A stretch of DNA of 64,000 nt from Dioszegia crocea (GCA_001600615.1 BCKK01000001.1:3477826-3541825), one strand, 5' to 3'. Positions 1 to 12,188 are shown, numbered from the stretch's first letter. The notes: generated by a model not told the origin, from the sequence alone. Numbers and translations are program-made.

Positions 1-3000
1 GTGAAGAAGAATCTAGTCCCCACTCCAACTTCTGACTCAGCTCGGAGTTGCCCCTCCAGCTGCTCCACGATTCGCGCAACTACCGCCAAACCCAACCCAA
101 GCCCCGTCGGCGCTGTGTCAGGAAGCACCTCGTCCGCTCCCTCGAGCGTGACAAACATCGCCTGAAGCTTGTCATTGGGTATTCCGACTCCAGTGTCCGC
201 GACAACGAATTCGATCACGACGTTGTTGCTCTGCGGCTTGTCGGCGTCCTCCGAGTCCTGTTGGAGCCCACAGTACACCTCGATAAATCCACTTGGCGTG
301 AATTTGACCGAGTTGGCAACCATATTAGAGATGACCGTTTTGATCTTCCTCGAGTCGCCGATGACGTATTGGGGAATGTCGGGGGAGATGTTGACCCGGA
401 AATCCAGACCTCGACGAGCAGATTCGGTCTGGTAAAGACGAACCGCATCGTGGATACTGGCCCGGAGGTCGAAGGGATCATTAAAGCTGGTTTCGTTTCC
501 AGTTTCAATGCGAGTGAGGTCGAGCAGATCGTGAACGTGGAAGAGAAGAGCCCGAGACGCCTTGTGGGAGTTTTCCAGCATTGTCCGAGTTTCCTCGTCG
601 ATATTCCCGGCGAGAGCAAGTTCGAGGGTATTTATGATTTGGGATAGAGGGGTGCGGACGGCGTGAGAAGTATTTGATAGGAGGATAGCGGTAAGCTGGT
701 TGTTGGCCATAGCGGATTGTTTCTCCCGCCAGACTTGGATGAATTTTCCGTAAATCAGAGCGAGGACGCCAGCACTCTCGAGTTGGTCATCCGTCCACAC
801 TCGGGAGCGGCCAGTGACCACCTCGCTCCATGTCTTGAAAGACTTTCTCGGTTCCAGAGATGCCGCATCGCCGGATTGCTCATCCTTGTAGGGTTTACCA
901 GCCCACTTGACCTCTCTCGCTTGACCCTTCCGTAGGAAGACGATGAAGTCTTGCCCGGCTTTGGCAGTGAGGGGGACGTAGAGGAGACCGGCGATGGTGT
1001 CGTGCGCTTTTGGGAGGGATAGATCGGGAAAGTCCCGCGAAAGGTGATTGGAAGCCTTGAGGCTGCTGCGAGGGTTCAGCTTCAGTTCTAAATGATAAAA
1101 ATGGAAACTCACTCGAATCTGACTATTCTCAGATACTCGGCAATTGACAGCATTGCCTGCCCTTGGTCTGATGTACCGAGTAATTTACATCCGCTCCCGA
1201 TGACGAGTAATCCGGCATCGGCATCGAACACCTGCAAGAGGTCGTCGGCATTGCTGACGATGTAGCCGGTAGGATGAGCTTGTGTGGGTATGGTTGAGAT
1301 CTGCTGTGTCAGCCAGAGCGATTCAGCGTCAGACGAAACAAGCTCACCAATTTGCGAGTATGTAGTCTTTGGGCGTAGCTCAGACGCTCAATATTCCTCG
1401 ATATGCTATCCGACAGGATTCGCATCATTTGCCGGACGGGGAAGGACACGCGCATCCCGTGATAACCGTAGGTATGGCATGCGATTAGGCCCCAAAGTTG
1501 CCCGAACGCCATGATAGATACAGACATGGACGATCGGACGTGCATGTTTGCGAGGTCTTGTTAGGTCAGTATAGGTCTACGGCGTGTTGCTACACAACTC
1601 ACATTTGATGTGGATAGGACTCATCGCCCTCAAGAAGCAGTGGGTCATATCAAGCGGGTGATCAAGATCGGCTTTATCCCGCAATACCATTCTCGCCGTT
1701 GTTTGATTCCGGTCGTACAACAGCCGCACTTTGTTGATCATGTAGAGTTGTCGAGCCTGAGCTGGGATATCCGCCGCAGGAAACATAAGACCCTTGTACA
1801 GGTCGGTTGTTTTCCCCCATTCCACCAGCTCAGCCACAACTTGACCGTTGAACGATTCGTCAAACTGGTACAAGAGAACTCGGTGGAAGCGACTGACATC
1901 CTGGACGACGCCGACGACAACTTTCAAGAAAGTGTCAAGATCAGGAGCTGATCCGAGCTGTTCGTTCATCTGACCAAGCACGGCAAAGACGTCCATCGTC
2001 CCCGCTCCAGCCTGCTGACGGCGTTGTTGCCGCCGAGCAGCACCTCGGCCGCCACGGGCAGACCCTCGATTTGACCGGGCAGTAGATGACGAATCGTCGC
2101 CCAGACCGCCTGTGCGACGCATGCGCTCCAACGCCCGGAGCGGTCTAGCGTGATTGGTTGTTGACTCGATGATGCGGTCGATCGGGATCTCCACATCGAT
2201 GCCTTCAAGGCCCTGGGGGGTAATACCTGTGGCGGAAGAGTCGGGACGGGCAGTCGAGCTTTGCTGGGTGGTCTGCTCACTGTTCCGCCGCAACTGCACG
2301 TCGGCTTGGCTTTTCTCGGAATCGGGTGTCAATGGGGGTCGGGAGGTGGTGCCGACTGTGGTATTGGAGTTGGTAGACTGATGAGCTGATCGCCCGGAAG
2401 TGTTGGTTCGATCCCCAACACTGTCAGATGCTGAGTCGGGGGATCGCCGACCTGAGGAAGCGATGACGGTGGGCTCGAAAGTCTGCATGAGCGGGTTGAT
2501 TGTGTCCCGCTCTAGCTCGAATTCGAGGATAATGAGGTTCGGCGGAGGGATTACGACACCCTTCTCGTCGACTTTATTCCAAGTGGGTTGCTTTGGCCGA
2601 TGAGCGGCCACCCAGCATGTCCACTCGCGCCTTCCTCTCGTCCGCCCTGCCGCTGAAGTATTGGCATCCTCCTCCTCCTCCTCTTCGCTAGTCCCAGGCT
2701 CGCCGAAACCGGAAAGGAGGAAGACCTGAGGTCCTTCTTCGTCCAAAGAGCCATTACCATCGGCATCGGGCAGGTAATCTATGTTGTCGCGAAGAATGTC
2801 CTCCTGCTCCTCCGTGAGCATGCTGGAAAAGCAGTCGAGCCGGAAGAGGTATTTCGGGGAGAGTCCGAGCAATTCTGTCGAATTCTTTTGTCTCAGCTTG
2901 ATTTATTATCCCAGCAAGACAATGGGACTCACTTCGGACACTTGCCGGACTATCAATGTCCCCTTTTCATTGTCTTCCGCGAGGACAATTAAGACTCCGA

Positions 3001-5170
3001 ACCCCTGCACTGCTCCCGGCGTAGTTATTGGCTCATCCTCACATTTACTGAGCTGTCCTTCCCGCCCAACCACCATATGGTGCCCATCCTCAGTCGCCAC
3101 ATGCTCATATCGTATCGTCACCACGGGCTCCGGGTCGTCCTCCTTTTCTTCTGTCTCCCCCATCGATTCCTCTCTCCCAGACATCGAGGCAGTAGCTATT
3201 TCGGACGACGCCATGGATTCAGCCGTCCGATTCGACCGCACTTCGATACCGCGCCGACTTCCGGCTGGAGTACCGATGCTGGATGATGATTTGGCGGGGT
3301 CCGGTCCGTATGAGTCGGAAGGCGCTATATGAGGTGCGGCCTCGTCGTCGACCATGTCACCCTCATAAGGAAGGTCTTGGGGCAAAGATGAAGGCGTGCG
3401 AGGTCTCGACGTGGAGGTATGGGAGTTCGGGTCCGACATGGTCTCGGTGTGGGATTGATCACTGACAAACCGCTGCACACTGTCGCGCGCAGCAGCGGTC
3501 GTTCTTCCGATTTCGCGCTGCTGTTGTGCTAACCGAGCTTGAGTGGGTTGTCCGCCAGTAGGTTTCTTGGAAGAACCACCGGCAGAAGCTCTACTGCCCC
3601 GTCTTCCATCGTGGGGTCTGGATTTGCTATCCGTCCCCGTTCTCCCATCCCCACTTGTTCCCGTGCCTGTCTGCCCATTGGTCGAATGTGTCCCAAGGTC
3701 TCCCAGTCTCACAATACTGGCGAAATCGCCTATGAGTTGCTTCTCGCCATCATCGCTCTCCTCAAAAGCATCATCGCCAATGCTCGCGCTCGTGGATCTC
3801 GTAACCTCTGGCGGACCCTCTACATCGCCGGACCGTGGATGCTGTGGTCGAGGTGTCTGGGTCTGGGTTTCCGATGAATTTTGTGAAGTGGAAGGATAGG
3901 TGACATGAGCGGGTCGCGAATTTGAGCTTTCGGAAACCCCTGCAGCAGAGAAGGAGAGGTGTTCGCCCGAATCGCCTGAAGGTCCAGGCCGATCGCGGAA
4001 ATTTATTCCCGCTGGTCGATCCTGAGGTTGTCCGACTGGCGCGCGGTCCTTCTGCGGAAGGCCGCTGCCAGAAGCCGTTGCTGAGGGATTTTGTGCTGGA
4101 AGTGGGGTGTTATTTCCGCGGGACTGGCTGGAAAGGGGGTGAGGTACAGGTTGATCGGAATGCCGGGGAGTATTGGCACCGCTCGTGGTCGCCCTGTTGT
4201 CGCTATCTGAGCCAACGGTTTCATCTCCGTCGCTGGCTCGTCGCACGTCTGGGACGGGGCGAAAGAACGGTGAATCATTTGGCTCGGCGTTGGCAAGTGG
4301 GGCTGCTGTGAGGAAGGAGGGCAGGGGGGATTGATCGCTTGTCGGATTGGGGTTGGGAGTGAATGAAGAGCTGGATGGAATTCCGTACCCATATGGCGAC
4401 GCCCGCGGCGATCTGGGTTTCGAACTTTCCCCTCCCAGGCGATCTAATTTTCCAGTAAAAGTAGCGGTACTGGTCTCGCCAGTTGGTTTAGGTCTGACTC
4501 GCTGCGGTCCGAGTTCCTCCGCCTGACCCTCTAGCATCTGAGCAATAGATGAGATGCCCAATTCTTGGTCGGCGTCAAGCGCCTGGCTAAACCGCCTCTC
4601 GTCCGTCCGAATCGTAGGCGAATTCCGTGGACGATGCTCCGCCTGTCCCATAACTCCCGTATTGCGTGGACTACTATTCCCAACCCCAGGACCCATGTTA
4701 CCAGAATTAGCACCCGATCCACTGGCGTCCGCCGAGGACACTCCAGTGAAGACCGATCGAATTGGGAAGATGAATGAACTGGTATTTGGATTGCTGGGTC
4801 CTAAACCTGGACTTAAAGGTCCCATGCCCGGCGAAGTAAAGGTGGAGGAATATCCGTGATGGTCCAAAGCCATCGGAGTCGTGACCCGAGGTCCCGGTGA
4901 TGACTGAAGCCGATTTGGTTGGGGAGAGGTGGGTGATCGAAATGAGGAGTAAGATGGAGGAGCAGGCAGGATGATGCCGCCTGGAGGTGGAGATCGACTG
5001 TCACGATGCGGAATGTCGAGGGGATTTGACGATGTACTTGGAGTCGCTTTGACACTGTCGACGGCCCTTCCAAGGGTAGAAGTGCCGGCTGCATCGCGTG
5101 ACGAGGCAGATCTTGGTTGAGATGGGGAAGAGGAAACTGCCTCAGTGAGAGGAGGATTGGAAGAAGGCAT
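1..5170 (-). CDS. Fungal phytochrome hybrid histidine kinase (3' end beyond window)
   Basis: This is a red/far-red bilin photoreceptor kinase. Exons are 5170-2933, 2884-1603, 1556-1348, 1303-1113 and 1065-1, with introns of 44-48 nt and consistent phases, giving at least 1661 residues. Residues 1 to about 690 are S/P-rich and look disordered. The PAS domain carries the fungal/bacterial bilin cysteine (CEDEPITTPGAVQGFG, Cys about 710). A roughly 170-residue low-complexity insert precedes the GAF domain (about 1040-1185), which has FPAADIPAQAR and MTHCFLRAMSPIH. The PHY domain contains the PRxSF tongue motif (EPRKSF). HisKA has SHAVRTPL (about 1437), and HATPase has an N-box (NMVANSVKFTP), DTGVGIP and GLGLGLA. 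A receiver domain is expected beyond base 1 but is not visible. The ATG at 5170 is chosen because the upstream in-frame stretch lacks protein character. A 5'UTR intron (about 5233-5307) is possible. All photosensory key residues are present; activity is inferred. Confidence 0.93.
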
Positions 5171-6336
5171 TTTGCTGAAGGTCAAGTCAGCGAGGCGCGA
5201 ATGGAAGGGTGGGCAAGGTCCGCAATTCGAGCCTGTGAATAGTCGATGTGGGCTATGACTATTCTGTTGTCTTTCGGTCCAGAGTAAGATCGAGGGGGCA
5301 AACTTACAGGGAAGGATTGAATAGGAGATCTTGGATCTCGCGAAGAGCGACTGGAGGTTCCTACTCACCTCGCGCCAAGACGTAGCGTTTGGCTTTTCGG
5401 GTGTCTATTCCACGCCTAGAGTTCGGATCGTATTCAGAAGATGCGAATGTGAAGCGAGCTTTCCATGAGTGGCAGCTGGCTCTTGCAGTAGTGGCAGCGC
5501 AAGTCCGATGTGGGGAGAGGAGGCGGTGATCGTGATGAGTTAGTACATGTGATCACAGCCACAAAACGCGATCGACGTCAAATCGCCGAACTGCATTCAT
5601 TTTCCTTCCGGCGTCCTGGGACCGGATGCTTTTGCGCCGACTAAGCCGATCAACATACATACCGATGCTGCCAAAGCAGTAGCATACTTATCGTGCATGC
5701 ATGGTGCAGAGCGCTGCTAGCTACACAGCTTACAGCCCCAGCTTTTGTTGTATATGCTGCCGGTTACTGACCTCAAGACGATCTTTCTCTTACGTAGACG
5801 GCGCTGCCAGTTCCTTATTTCAGGGTCAAAGGCGGACGTGGCGCGCCGCGGTGACATGCGCGATTCCCACAGATGCACATCCAACCACGTATGTACGTGT
5901 ATGGACCATAGCAAACCCTTGCAGATCCCATAAGCTTTGTTTGCTTTGCACTAGGGAACCATGACAGGCATTCAGGATCAAACACAGAGGTTGTAAAACG
6001 TAAATCGAGCGACCATTGCTTCTTCGCAGAAAAGTCGGATGGACGCGTCGCAGCGTATGTGTAAGCTAGAATCTTGGAATCTGCGGTCTGTGGCAGCTAA
6101 CGCTTGGCTTACACTCTGAAAGGACGCAGCCAGATAACCTGATCGCGATGTTCGTTCTTATGCGATATCATACCAGTGCTCCGGGGCCAGAGCAGGTGTA
6201 GCGCCCCTCTCCTACTCTCTATCTCTACCGCTCCCAAATGGCAAGGCAATCCTTCATCCCAAAGATACCTCCCACTTCTATCCCCCCCCAACAACAGTCC
6301 CAAATCCCAGACCCATAACAACCCAGCAGGCGGAAA
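5171..6336. other. Intergenic, phytochrome promoter side and RPS5 3' flank
   Basis: I find no supported coding exon on either strand; the short ORFs lack codon character or splice continuity. The part near 5171-5560 is probably phytochrome 5'UTR and promoter. A candidate 5'UTR intron lies at about 5233-5307 (donor GTAAGT, acceptor CACAG on the minus strand). Confidence 0.6.
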
Positions 6337-7253
6337 TTATCGGTTGGACTTGGCGACACGCTCGAGCTCATCCTTCTTCTTGATGGCGTACGAGTTGGAT
6401 GACCCCTTAGCGGCGTTGACGAGCTCATCGGCGAGACATTCGGCGACGGACTTGGAGTTGTGGAAAGCGGATTCACGGGTCTGCGATATCAGTAGGAGTC
6501 AGTGTGAAATGGTAAAATGAGAAACCTACACCGATGGTGAGGAGGGAGACGGCCTGGTTGACTCGTCGGAGGGGAGACACGTCGACGGCTTGACGACGGA
6601 CGGTACCCTGGGAACCGATTCGGGTGGAGTCTTCTCGGGGTCCGGTGTTGACGATAGCATCGACTGGAAGAATCAGCGCCAATTCCCATGAATGCAGCTG
6701 TTGACATACCCAAAACCTGGATAGGGTTCTGCTCGGTGACGAGGTGGACAATCTCGAAGGCGTGTTGGACGATACGGACAGCCATGAGCTTCTTTCCGTT
6801 GTTTCGGCCGTTCATCATGAGGCTGAGAGTCAGCAATTATCGCTTGTGCTGGACTATCAAACTCACGCGTTGACCAATCGCTCGACAATGGGCATACGTC
6901 CCTTAGCGAACTGCTTCTTGGCGTATCGACCGGCAGTGTGGGGAACGTAGACAGCGTGGCTGACGTTGATGTAGTCAATGAGGGAAATGTCCTTGACCTC
7001 AATGCTGGAAAGGGTCAGTTGTAATCCTTGCACGTCCGATCGATCCCAACATCTCCCTCCTGAGCCAGGTCTTTCCATCCTCGATCAAACCGCCTGTTAC
7101 CCTCCGTCCATACATCCCAGTCCATACATCCTCATCCGATCCATATCCACGATCCAAAACGCCAACTCACTCCTGGGCATCCCACTTGCCAAAGAGCTTC
7201 ACAACGCCCTCTGCTCCGACCTTTGCAACATCGTTGGGTAGCGTCACCGACAT
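6337..7253 (-). CDS. RPS5: 40S ribosomal protein uS7 (S5)
   Basis: Small-subunit ribosomal protein that sits in the head of the 40S subunit near the mRNA exit. Exons are 7253-7171, 7004-6867, 6822-6710, 6663-6530 and 6480-6337; the total is 612 nt, 203 residues, the usual eukaryotic length. Recognisable blocks are [67 protein letters not shown] and a C-terminus ending VAKSNR. The first intron (166 nt) is about three times longer than the other three (44-49 nt), a pattern seen in fungal ribosomal protein genes. Identification is secure. Confidence 0.97.
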
Positions 7254-8148
7254 GATGGATATATTGATCCTTTTCTTTTCCGATGTTACCGACTGTAGAG
7301 CGAGTTATCGGCTGTCGGTATCTGTCGAGAATGGAATGCAGTCAATGTTACTCTAGATACCCTATTGTCACGATCAGCCAGGAAGCAAGCAAGCGATCAT
7401 GTAAGCCGGCGTTATCGTTGGATGGTACAGTAGGTGGGTTGGAATGACTGTGGCACCTTAACGCCGATACTTCCGAGAATGAGATCGGCGATAACGAGCG
7501 GGAGGCCCCATTCCAGTTGGAATTTGACTGAGTTGTCAATACTCTGAAATGTTGGTAGAAAACTGCCAAAAAGGGCAATTTCTACTAACAATCCAATCAG
7601 AATTTGCTAATTTTGATTAAGAATCTCCTTTTTGGGCTATTCTACAAACATTCACAGCCATAAATGCTTCCAGGGCTTTGTTTCAGGGGGGTTAGGGCAC
7701 CCGGGCTTGCTTGGCGTGCCTATTTCTGAAACGCGACCAACTACGCGCTCAAAGCTCAAACAAATCAAACATCCGCAGCAAAGAGCTCGTCTCTCATCGC
7801 TACTTTTATCTCCATCATACTTCATCTCCATCTTTGTTCATCAGACCTGCTCATTTCGAGTTCAAACACATGTGAGCTAGCTCCTTCATACCAGATCTAC
7901 CCCCAGATTCCATCCTTCCCCCGGCCCCGTTACCCCTCCTTTCTCACCTGCGTCTGTGCACGGCTCCGATCTGCATTGTCCAGCCTCGGTAGAGGCAGTT
8001 ACACACGCGACCCCTGCCTCGTCCTACACACAGATCGGCCTCACTTTTTCTCTTCTCTGGCTGCAGCTTTACGCGATCTTACCTGAAGCATTGAGAGAGC
8101 TCGGACTGATCCGCTGCAGTCCTTTAAAAACCCAAATCCTAAACAATC
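7254..8148. other. Divergent intergenic region with AT-rich hairpin
   Basis: Shared upstream region of RPS5 (minus) and the PEBP gene (plus). No coding exon is supported. It contains an AT-rich tract and an imperfect inverted repeat at 7551-7589 (separate entry). The stretch 7780-8148 is C/T-rich and probably includes the 5'UTR of the PEBP gene. Confidence 0.6.
7551..7589. repeat. Imperfect hairpin in RPS5/PEBP intergenic region
   Basis: Arms at 7551-7567 and 7573-7589 can pair with a 5-nt A loop; the outer part GTAGAAA/TTTCTAC is exact. A degenerate half-copy of the right arm (GGGCTATTCTAC) follows at about 7634-7646. It could be a transposon remnant, a transcription-termination element or chance in AT-rich DNA. 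Confidence 0.5.
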
Positions 8149-9360
8149 ATGTTCGCTTACGCCGCCCTCGCGCTTGTCGGTGCCGCCGTCTCTGTTCAGG
8201 CTCAGACCCAGGCTACCGCCCTTGACATCGCTGCCGTCCAGGCGCACTTTACGCGTAAGTATCGTTGTACCGATCCCTCGGACTTGCTTTTGAAGCCAAG
8301 CTGATCCATCCCAGAGGCCCGTATCTCTGGCCAACAGTCATACATGATCCCCAGCTTCACTCCTCAGGGAACATTGGGCGTCACCTTCGGTTCATCCGCC
8401 ATCACCATTGGCCAGCGTCTCGACCAGTCCAGTGAGTCAATGCCGGCCTAGACTGTGGGACATCTTACTGATCTTCAGGCGTTGGTACTGCCCCCACCCT
8501 TGGCGTTGTGCCCGCTTCCAACGGCTCGCGAATCAACGACCAGTCTGTAAGTGTGCTCTATGTGTTTGAAGTACCAAGCTTACTCGCCAGATGTACACTG
8601 TGATGATGGTCGACGCCGACATTGTCGGTGCTTCCACTTCCGCCTTGACCCGCCACTGGCTCGTCAACAGCGTCATGCTCCAGGGCAACGGTCCCTTCTC
8701 CATCAACTACACTGGCTCTACTGCTGTGTGAGTTTCCCGATGCCTCCTGATGCTGGACTGTGAGCTGACATTCACAGCACTGACTACGCTGGTCCTGGTC
8801 CCGCTGCTGGTTCCGGCCCCCACCGGTGAGTCGATTCCGCCTGATTATAGTACTAAGCTGACAAACCTAGATACGTCGTCCTCCTCTACGCCCAGTCCTC
8901 CTCTTTCCGTCCCCCCGCGAACCTCTCCATGGCCGGCGTCGGTCTCGCCACCTGGAACCTCGAGAACTACGTTCAGGGAAGCAGCTTGGGACCATTGGTC
9001 GCTGCCAACTACTTCCAGGTTGAGAACGGTCAGGCTACCGTTACTGTATGTTTTACTTATCGTCGAATCCCAGTCTGTCAACTGACATGATAGCCCCCCT
9101 CCACCGCTGCTGTCGTCACCTCCACCTTGACCAGCGTCACTACCCCTGCCCAGTCCTCCGGTGCTCCCACTGGTTCCGTATCCGGTTCCGTCACTGGCTC
9201 GCGAACTGGATCTGTCACTGGCTCCGGTTCCGCTGTTCCCGCCGCCTCGAGCTCCCGCGCCGCTGCCTCCGAGACCAAGTCAATGAACTTTGGCGTCGGC
9301 CTTGTCATCGGAGCTGTTGGCGTTGTCGGCTGCCTCGTTGGCGCTGGATTGGGTCTTTAA
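8149..9360 (+). CDS. Secreted PEBP-family protein with C-terminal GPI-type signal
   Basis: Phosphatidylethanolamine-binding-protein fold (TFS1/OV-16 family). Exons are 8149-8254, 8315-8431, 8479-8546, 8591-8727, 8778-8825, 8871-9045 and 9094-9360 (918 nt, 305 residues). An N-terminal signal peptide (MFAYAALALVGAAVSVQA) is followed by the PEBP core with YTVMMVDADIVG, RHWLVNSVM and RYVVLLYAQ, corresponding to the D-P-D, HW and Y-L-Y blocks of the family. A Ser/Thr/Gly-rich spacer follows, then a hydrophobic C-terminus (VGLVIGAVGVVGCLVGAGLGL region) without charged tail, typical of GPI attachment. Ligand and role are unknown. Cytosolic family members inhibit proteases or bind lipids; a wall- or membrane-anchored form is an inference from the two signals. 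The Kozak context AACAATCATG supports this start. Confidence 0.9.
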
Positions 9361-9564
9361 GATTTGACCGGATGCGAAGAGTGCAGCAGGAAGGCGTAGA
9401 GGTGGAATGGCGCACGGACACTTGAGTAGAGATTCGACGACATCATGATTGAAACACCTTGTTGAATGAAATATCATGACCGCATGATGAGTCTGGCTGC
9501 AAAATCCGAGTTTTCACAACAGCCAGCAGTCCGAGATCCCGACCGCAAATCATAAGCATACATC
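9361..9564. other. Short convergent intergenic spacer
   Basis: 3' ends of the PEBP gene and NTA1 face each other across about 204 bp. Nothing coding is visible. Confidence 0.6.
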
Positions 9565-10913
9565 TCATGTGACAGTCGCAACCATCACCCTTTCCTCTGA
9601 GATAGTGCAACAATCGACTAGCTCGATCCTAGACGGATCTGACGACAGCGTCATGACACAGCTGGTCCCCACAAACTTTGTCCCTTCTTCCGTTCCCACG
9701 CGGTTACAAGCGACAAACACGACTTCTTTCCCGCTCCCATCCGCTGCGGGAGGCGCTGACTGATCAGCGTATGCAGGCGTGGGATCGTGTAGCGGTGTAA
9801 GCCTTGCCGCCCAGTAATTCAGGGTCGATTCGGATGGAGCATCCGGATCTGTGGGTGGGTCTACATTTGGAGGCTCGGCAGGTGGGTCAAGCCAATTCAT
9901 CCTAGACAGTCAGCAAATGTCTTGCAGGGAGCAAGAGGGACATACGGAACGACGAGCGTATCGATGTTGTGGTCTCGAGCGTAGTTTGCCAACTCGAACG
10001 CGTCCCAGGGAGCTGTATTGTCAGTGAACATACTTAACCCAAGCGCCAGTACTCACCGACGAAATCCTTAGGGTTCATGTCTATCGTGTGAGCTCACCCA
10101 TGACGGCGTGACGGAAGGAGTAGCTCACCCATACATATCCCCAGCCCCACCCGACCTAAAGGTTCGCCCATATCGAAATGTCTGAACCCATCGCCTGAGC
10201 CGTCAATTACAGAACAGATACGCAGAGACTCAACCACACTCACCCTCTCTCGCCCAATTCTTGTCCGTCTCAAATCTGAAGGTCTTGCGATAGTTGCCGA
10301 CCACCTCTCCGGTCTTATCAACAATTAAAGCTGAGTTATACCCCACGCCCAGAGCCTCGCCCTTGATGTCCGTATTTAAGCCTTCCTCCGACCGTTGCAC
10401 CGAAAGGGAGCCGCCCGCTATGGATGCGGGCCGAGAAGATGACGCTGATCCGCCATCACCATCAGCCTTCTCTGGCAATACCTCTGGATAGCCTGCTACG
10501 ACACAGCATCCTAGACGCTTTGCTAGCTTCCGACACAGTAGCGCTGTAGGTCCTATGCGCGGCGGCTCGAGATATGGCAGGATGGACGAGGGGGTGGTGA
10601 ACATATAACCTGATAGGGCCATTTCGGGGAGGACGAGGAGATCTATAGAGTTTGGGGCAAGGCTAAATTGTGAGCTGAGGCTACATCACGGTACATTTCT
10701 CGTGAGCTTACTTTTGGACCAAAGATTCCACCTTGGCGATGTTTTGCTGTACCATGCCCAGCTATCAAGTCAGCCTTATCCGTTCTAGTATGAGGTTTGG
10801 CTCACCTTGGGGTCAAACTGGACACAAGCCACCCGGACCTCCTTACGACGATACAAGGGCGGTCCGGGAGATCCCTCCCTCGGAGCCGAGGATGCAGATG
10901 GCGGTTGATTCAT
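9565..10913 (-). CDS. NTA1: Protein N-terminal amidase (nitrilase superfamily)
   Basis: Deamidates N-terminal Asn/Gln and so feeds substrates into the Arg/N-degron pathway. Exons are 10913-10806, 10761-10712, 10662-10244, 10194-10129, 10080-10057, 10012-9946 and 9901-9565 (1071 nt, 356 residues). The nitrilase catalytic triad is visible: Glu in LLVLPEMALSGYMF, Lys in NYRKTFRFETD and Cys in GLGICMDMNP. The N-terminal block VRVACVQFDPKLG is characteristic. Exon 5 is only 24 nt. A low-complexity loop (GDGGSASSSRP) is inserted in the middle. The start ATG at 10913 gives a short 24-residue leader before the conserved fold. Identification is strong on motifs and overall order. Confidence 0.92.
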
Positions 10914-11631
10914 ATTGCCAGACTCAGCCAGACTCAGCCCACCTGGCCGTCTACGGACAAGCCTGAGCGGCCGTGCTGCGTGTCGAATCGGGCTGCGCGA
11001 TGTGGCACGGAAGAGCGATAGCGCTGGAAGAGTGATGGATTGAGAGAAGGTGAAGGGGCGAGAAAAGAATGAGAGGAGGGTGTTGAGTGATGTCGTCTTG
11101 AACTCTGGGTTGGGTCAGGCGGAGGCGGTGGAGGTTGCGCGTTGCGTTCCGACGGAAGCGCGATTGGACGTTGGACCTGGACTTTGGCGGCTTGCTGCTT
11201 TGGCTCTGTTGTGGGCGATTTGGCTATGTAGTATGTGATACAGTGCAGATGCTCAGAATACAGCAAGCGCTCTTCGCTCAGCAGTCATCCCATAGCAACA
11301 GCTATTCTGGGAGCTTGTAAGGGAAGATCCCCGAGAGTCCGAACCAAATATCAACTTCTGAGTTCTCGCGATCGCGATCGGTCGCCGTGCCTGAGATGAG
11401 ATCTGCAGAAGGCCGAGCTTACAGGCGAGCTGTAAGTGCTGGCAAGCAGCCCGAGATCTGTGCGGGGTGCATGAGCGAGCCGGAAGTGAGGGATCGCAGT
11501 AGAAGATTGCTCGTGGAGGTGCTCAGCAGGCCTTCATTACTGACACCAATCCGTTTTCGCTACTAAATGTCCGTTGATTGGTGGTTTGTATACATTGTGA
11601 CGACTACAGGTTGATCCATATACCGCTTCGC
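10914..11631. other. Intergenic, NTA1 5' side
   Basis: No supported gene. It holds a perfect 12-bp palindrome TCGCGATCGCGA at 11366-11377. The remainder is probably NTA1 promoter and the 3'UTR of the mitochondrial ribosomal gene. Confidence 0.55.
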
Positions 11632-12188
11632 TCATCCTTGCCTCTACACATGGTCAGCCGCAAAGAGCTTGGAAGCCAGATGATAGGATGTAAGACTAAC
11701 CTGCTTGTGCTTCGCATCTTTGCTGCACACAATGTATACTCTGCCCTTCCTGGCTTCATCAGCTGTGTTCTCGGCAATGGCTCTCGCGACAAGTAGATTC
11801 ACCGCCTGACGACCGAACACCCATCGCAGAACTTCTTGACACTACTCCGAACTTTCATTCCCCTGACCTGGCCCATTCCACCCAATGCCGAGGTTACCCG
11901 TCCCGCGATCCCTCCCTCCGACTGCGCCTGAGCAGTCTGTGCTATGACTGGTCGAGTGATAGATATGGATGATAGATTCGTGATGGGTCTAGAAACCCTA
12001 GATGAGGGTCCAGAAGTCGGCCGGCCGAAAGGGGAGGTGGGTCGGAGGATGAATGCTTTGAGCGGGTTGGAAGAGGCGGGGCAGACAGGTGGGGGAATGA
12101 CAGATCTAGCGCATGTCGAGCAAGCGCGGGCGGATGAGGATGCGCCAGAAGACAGAAGCTGAGGTAGGCGGGTAGATAGGGCGAACAT
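11632..12188 (-). CDS. RTC6: Mitochondrial large-subunit ribosomal protein bL36m
   Basis: Exons are 12188-11803, 11749-11701 and 11643-11632 (447 nt, 148 residues). The last 38 residues are a complete bL36: MKVRSSVKKFCDGCSVVRRKG followed by RVYIVCSK and ending KHKQRQG, with the zinc-ligand pattern C-x2-C ... C ... H. The last coding exon is only 12 nt and is defined by the conserved KHKQRQG end. Skipping the TAG acceptor for the next AG would change the tail. The preceding 110 residues form a basic, S/P/R-rich leader suited to mitochondrial import and longer than bacterial L36, which has none. Divergent from transcription factor 1 across 508 bp. Confidence 0.94.

Noticed and set aside
48..647. 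199-residue plus-strand open frame at the left edge
   Set aside because: It is the antisense of the phytochrome kinase domain, where the minus strand encodes clear HisKA and HATPase motifs; no start context or splicing supports it.
2400..2423. tRNA T-arm-like hairpin around GGTTCGATCC
   Set aside because: The stem pairs, but the loop is 8 nt, no acceptor, D or anticodon arms can be placed, and it lies in phytochrome coding sequence.
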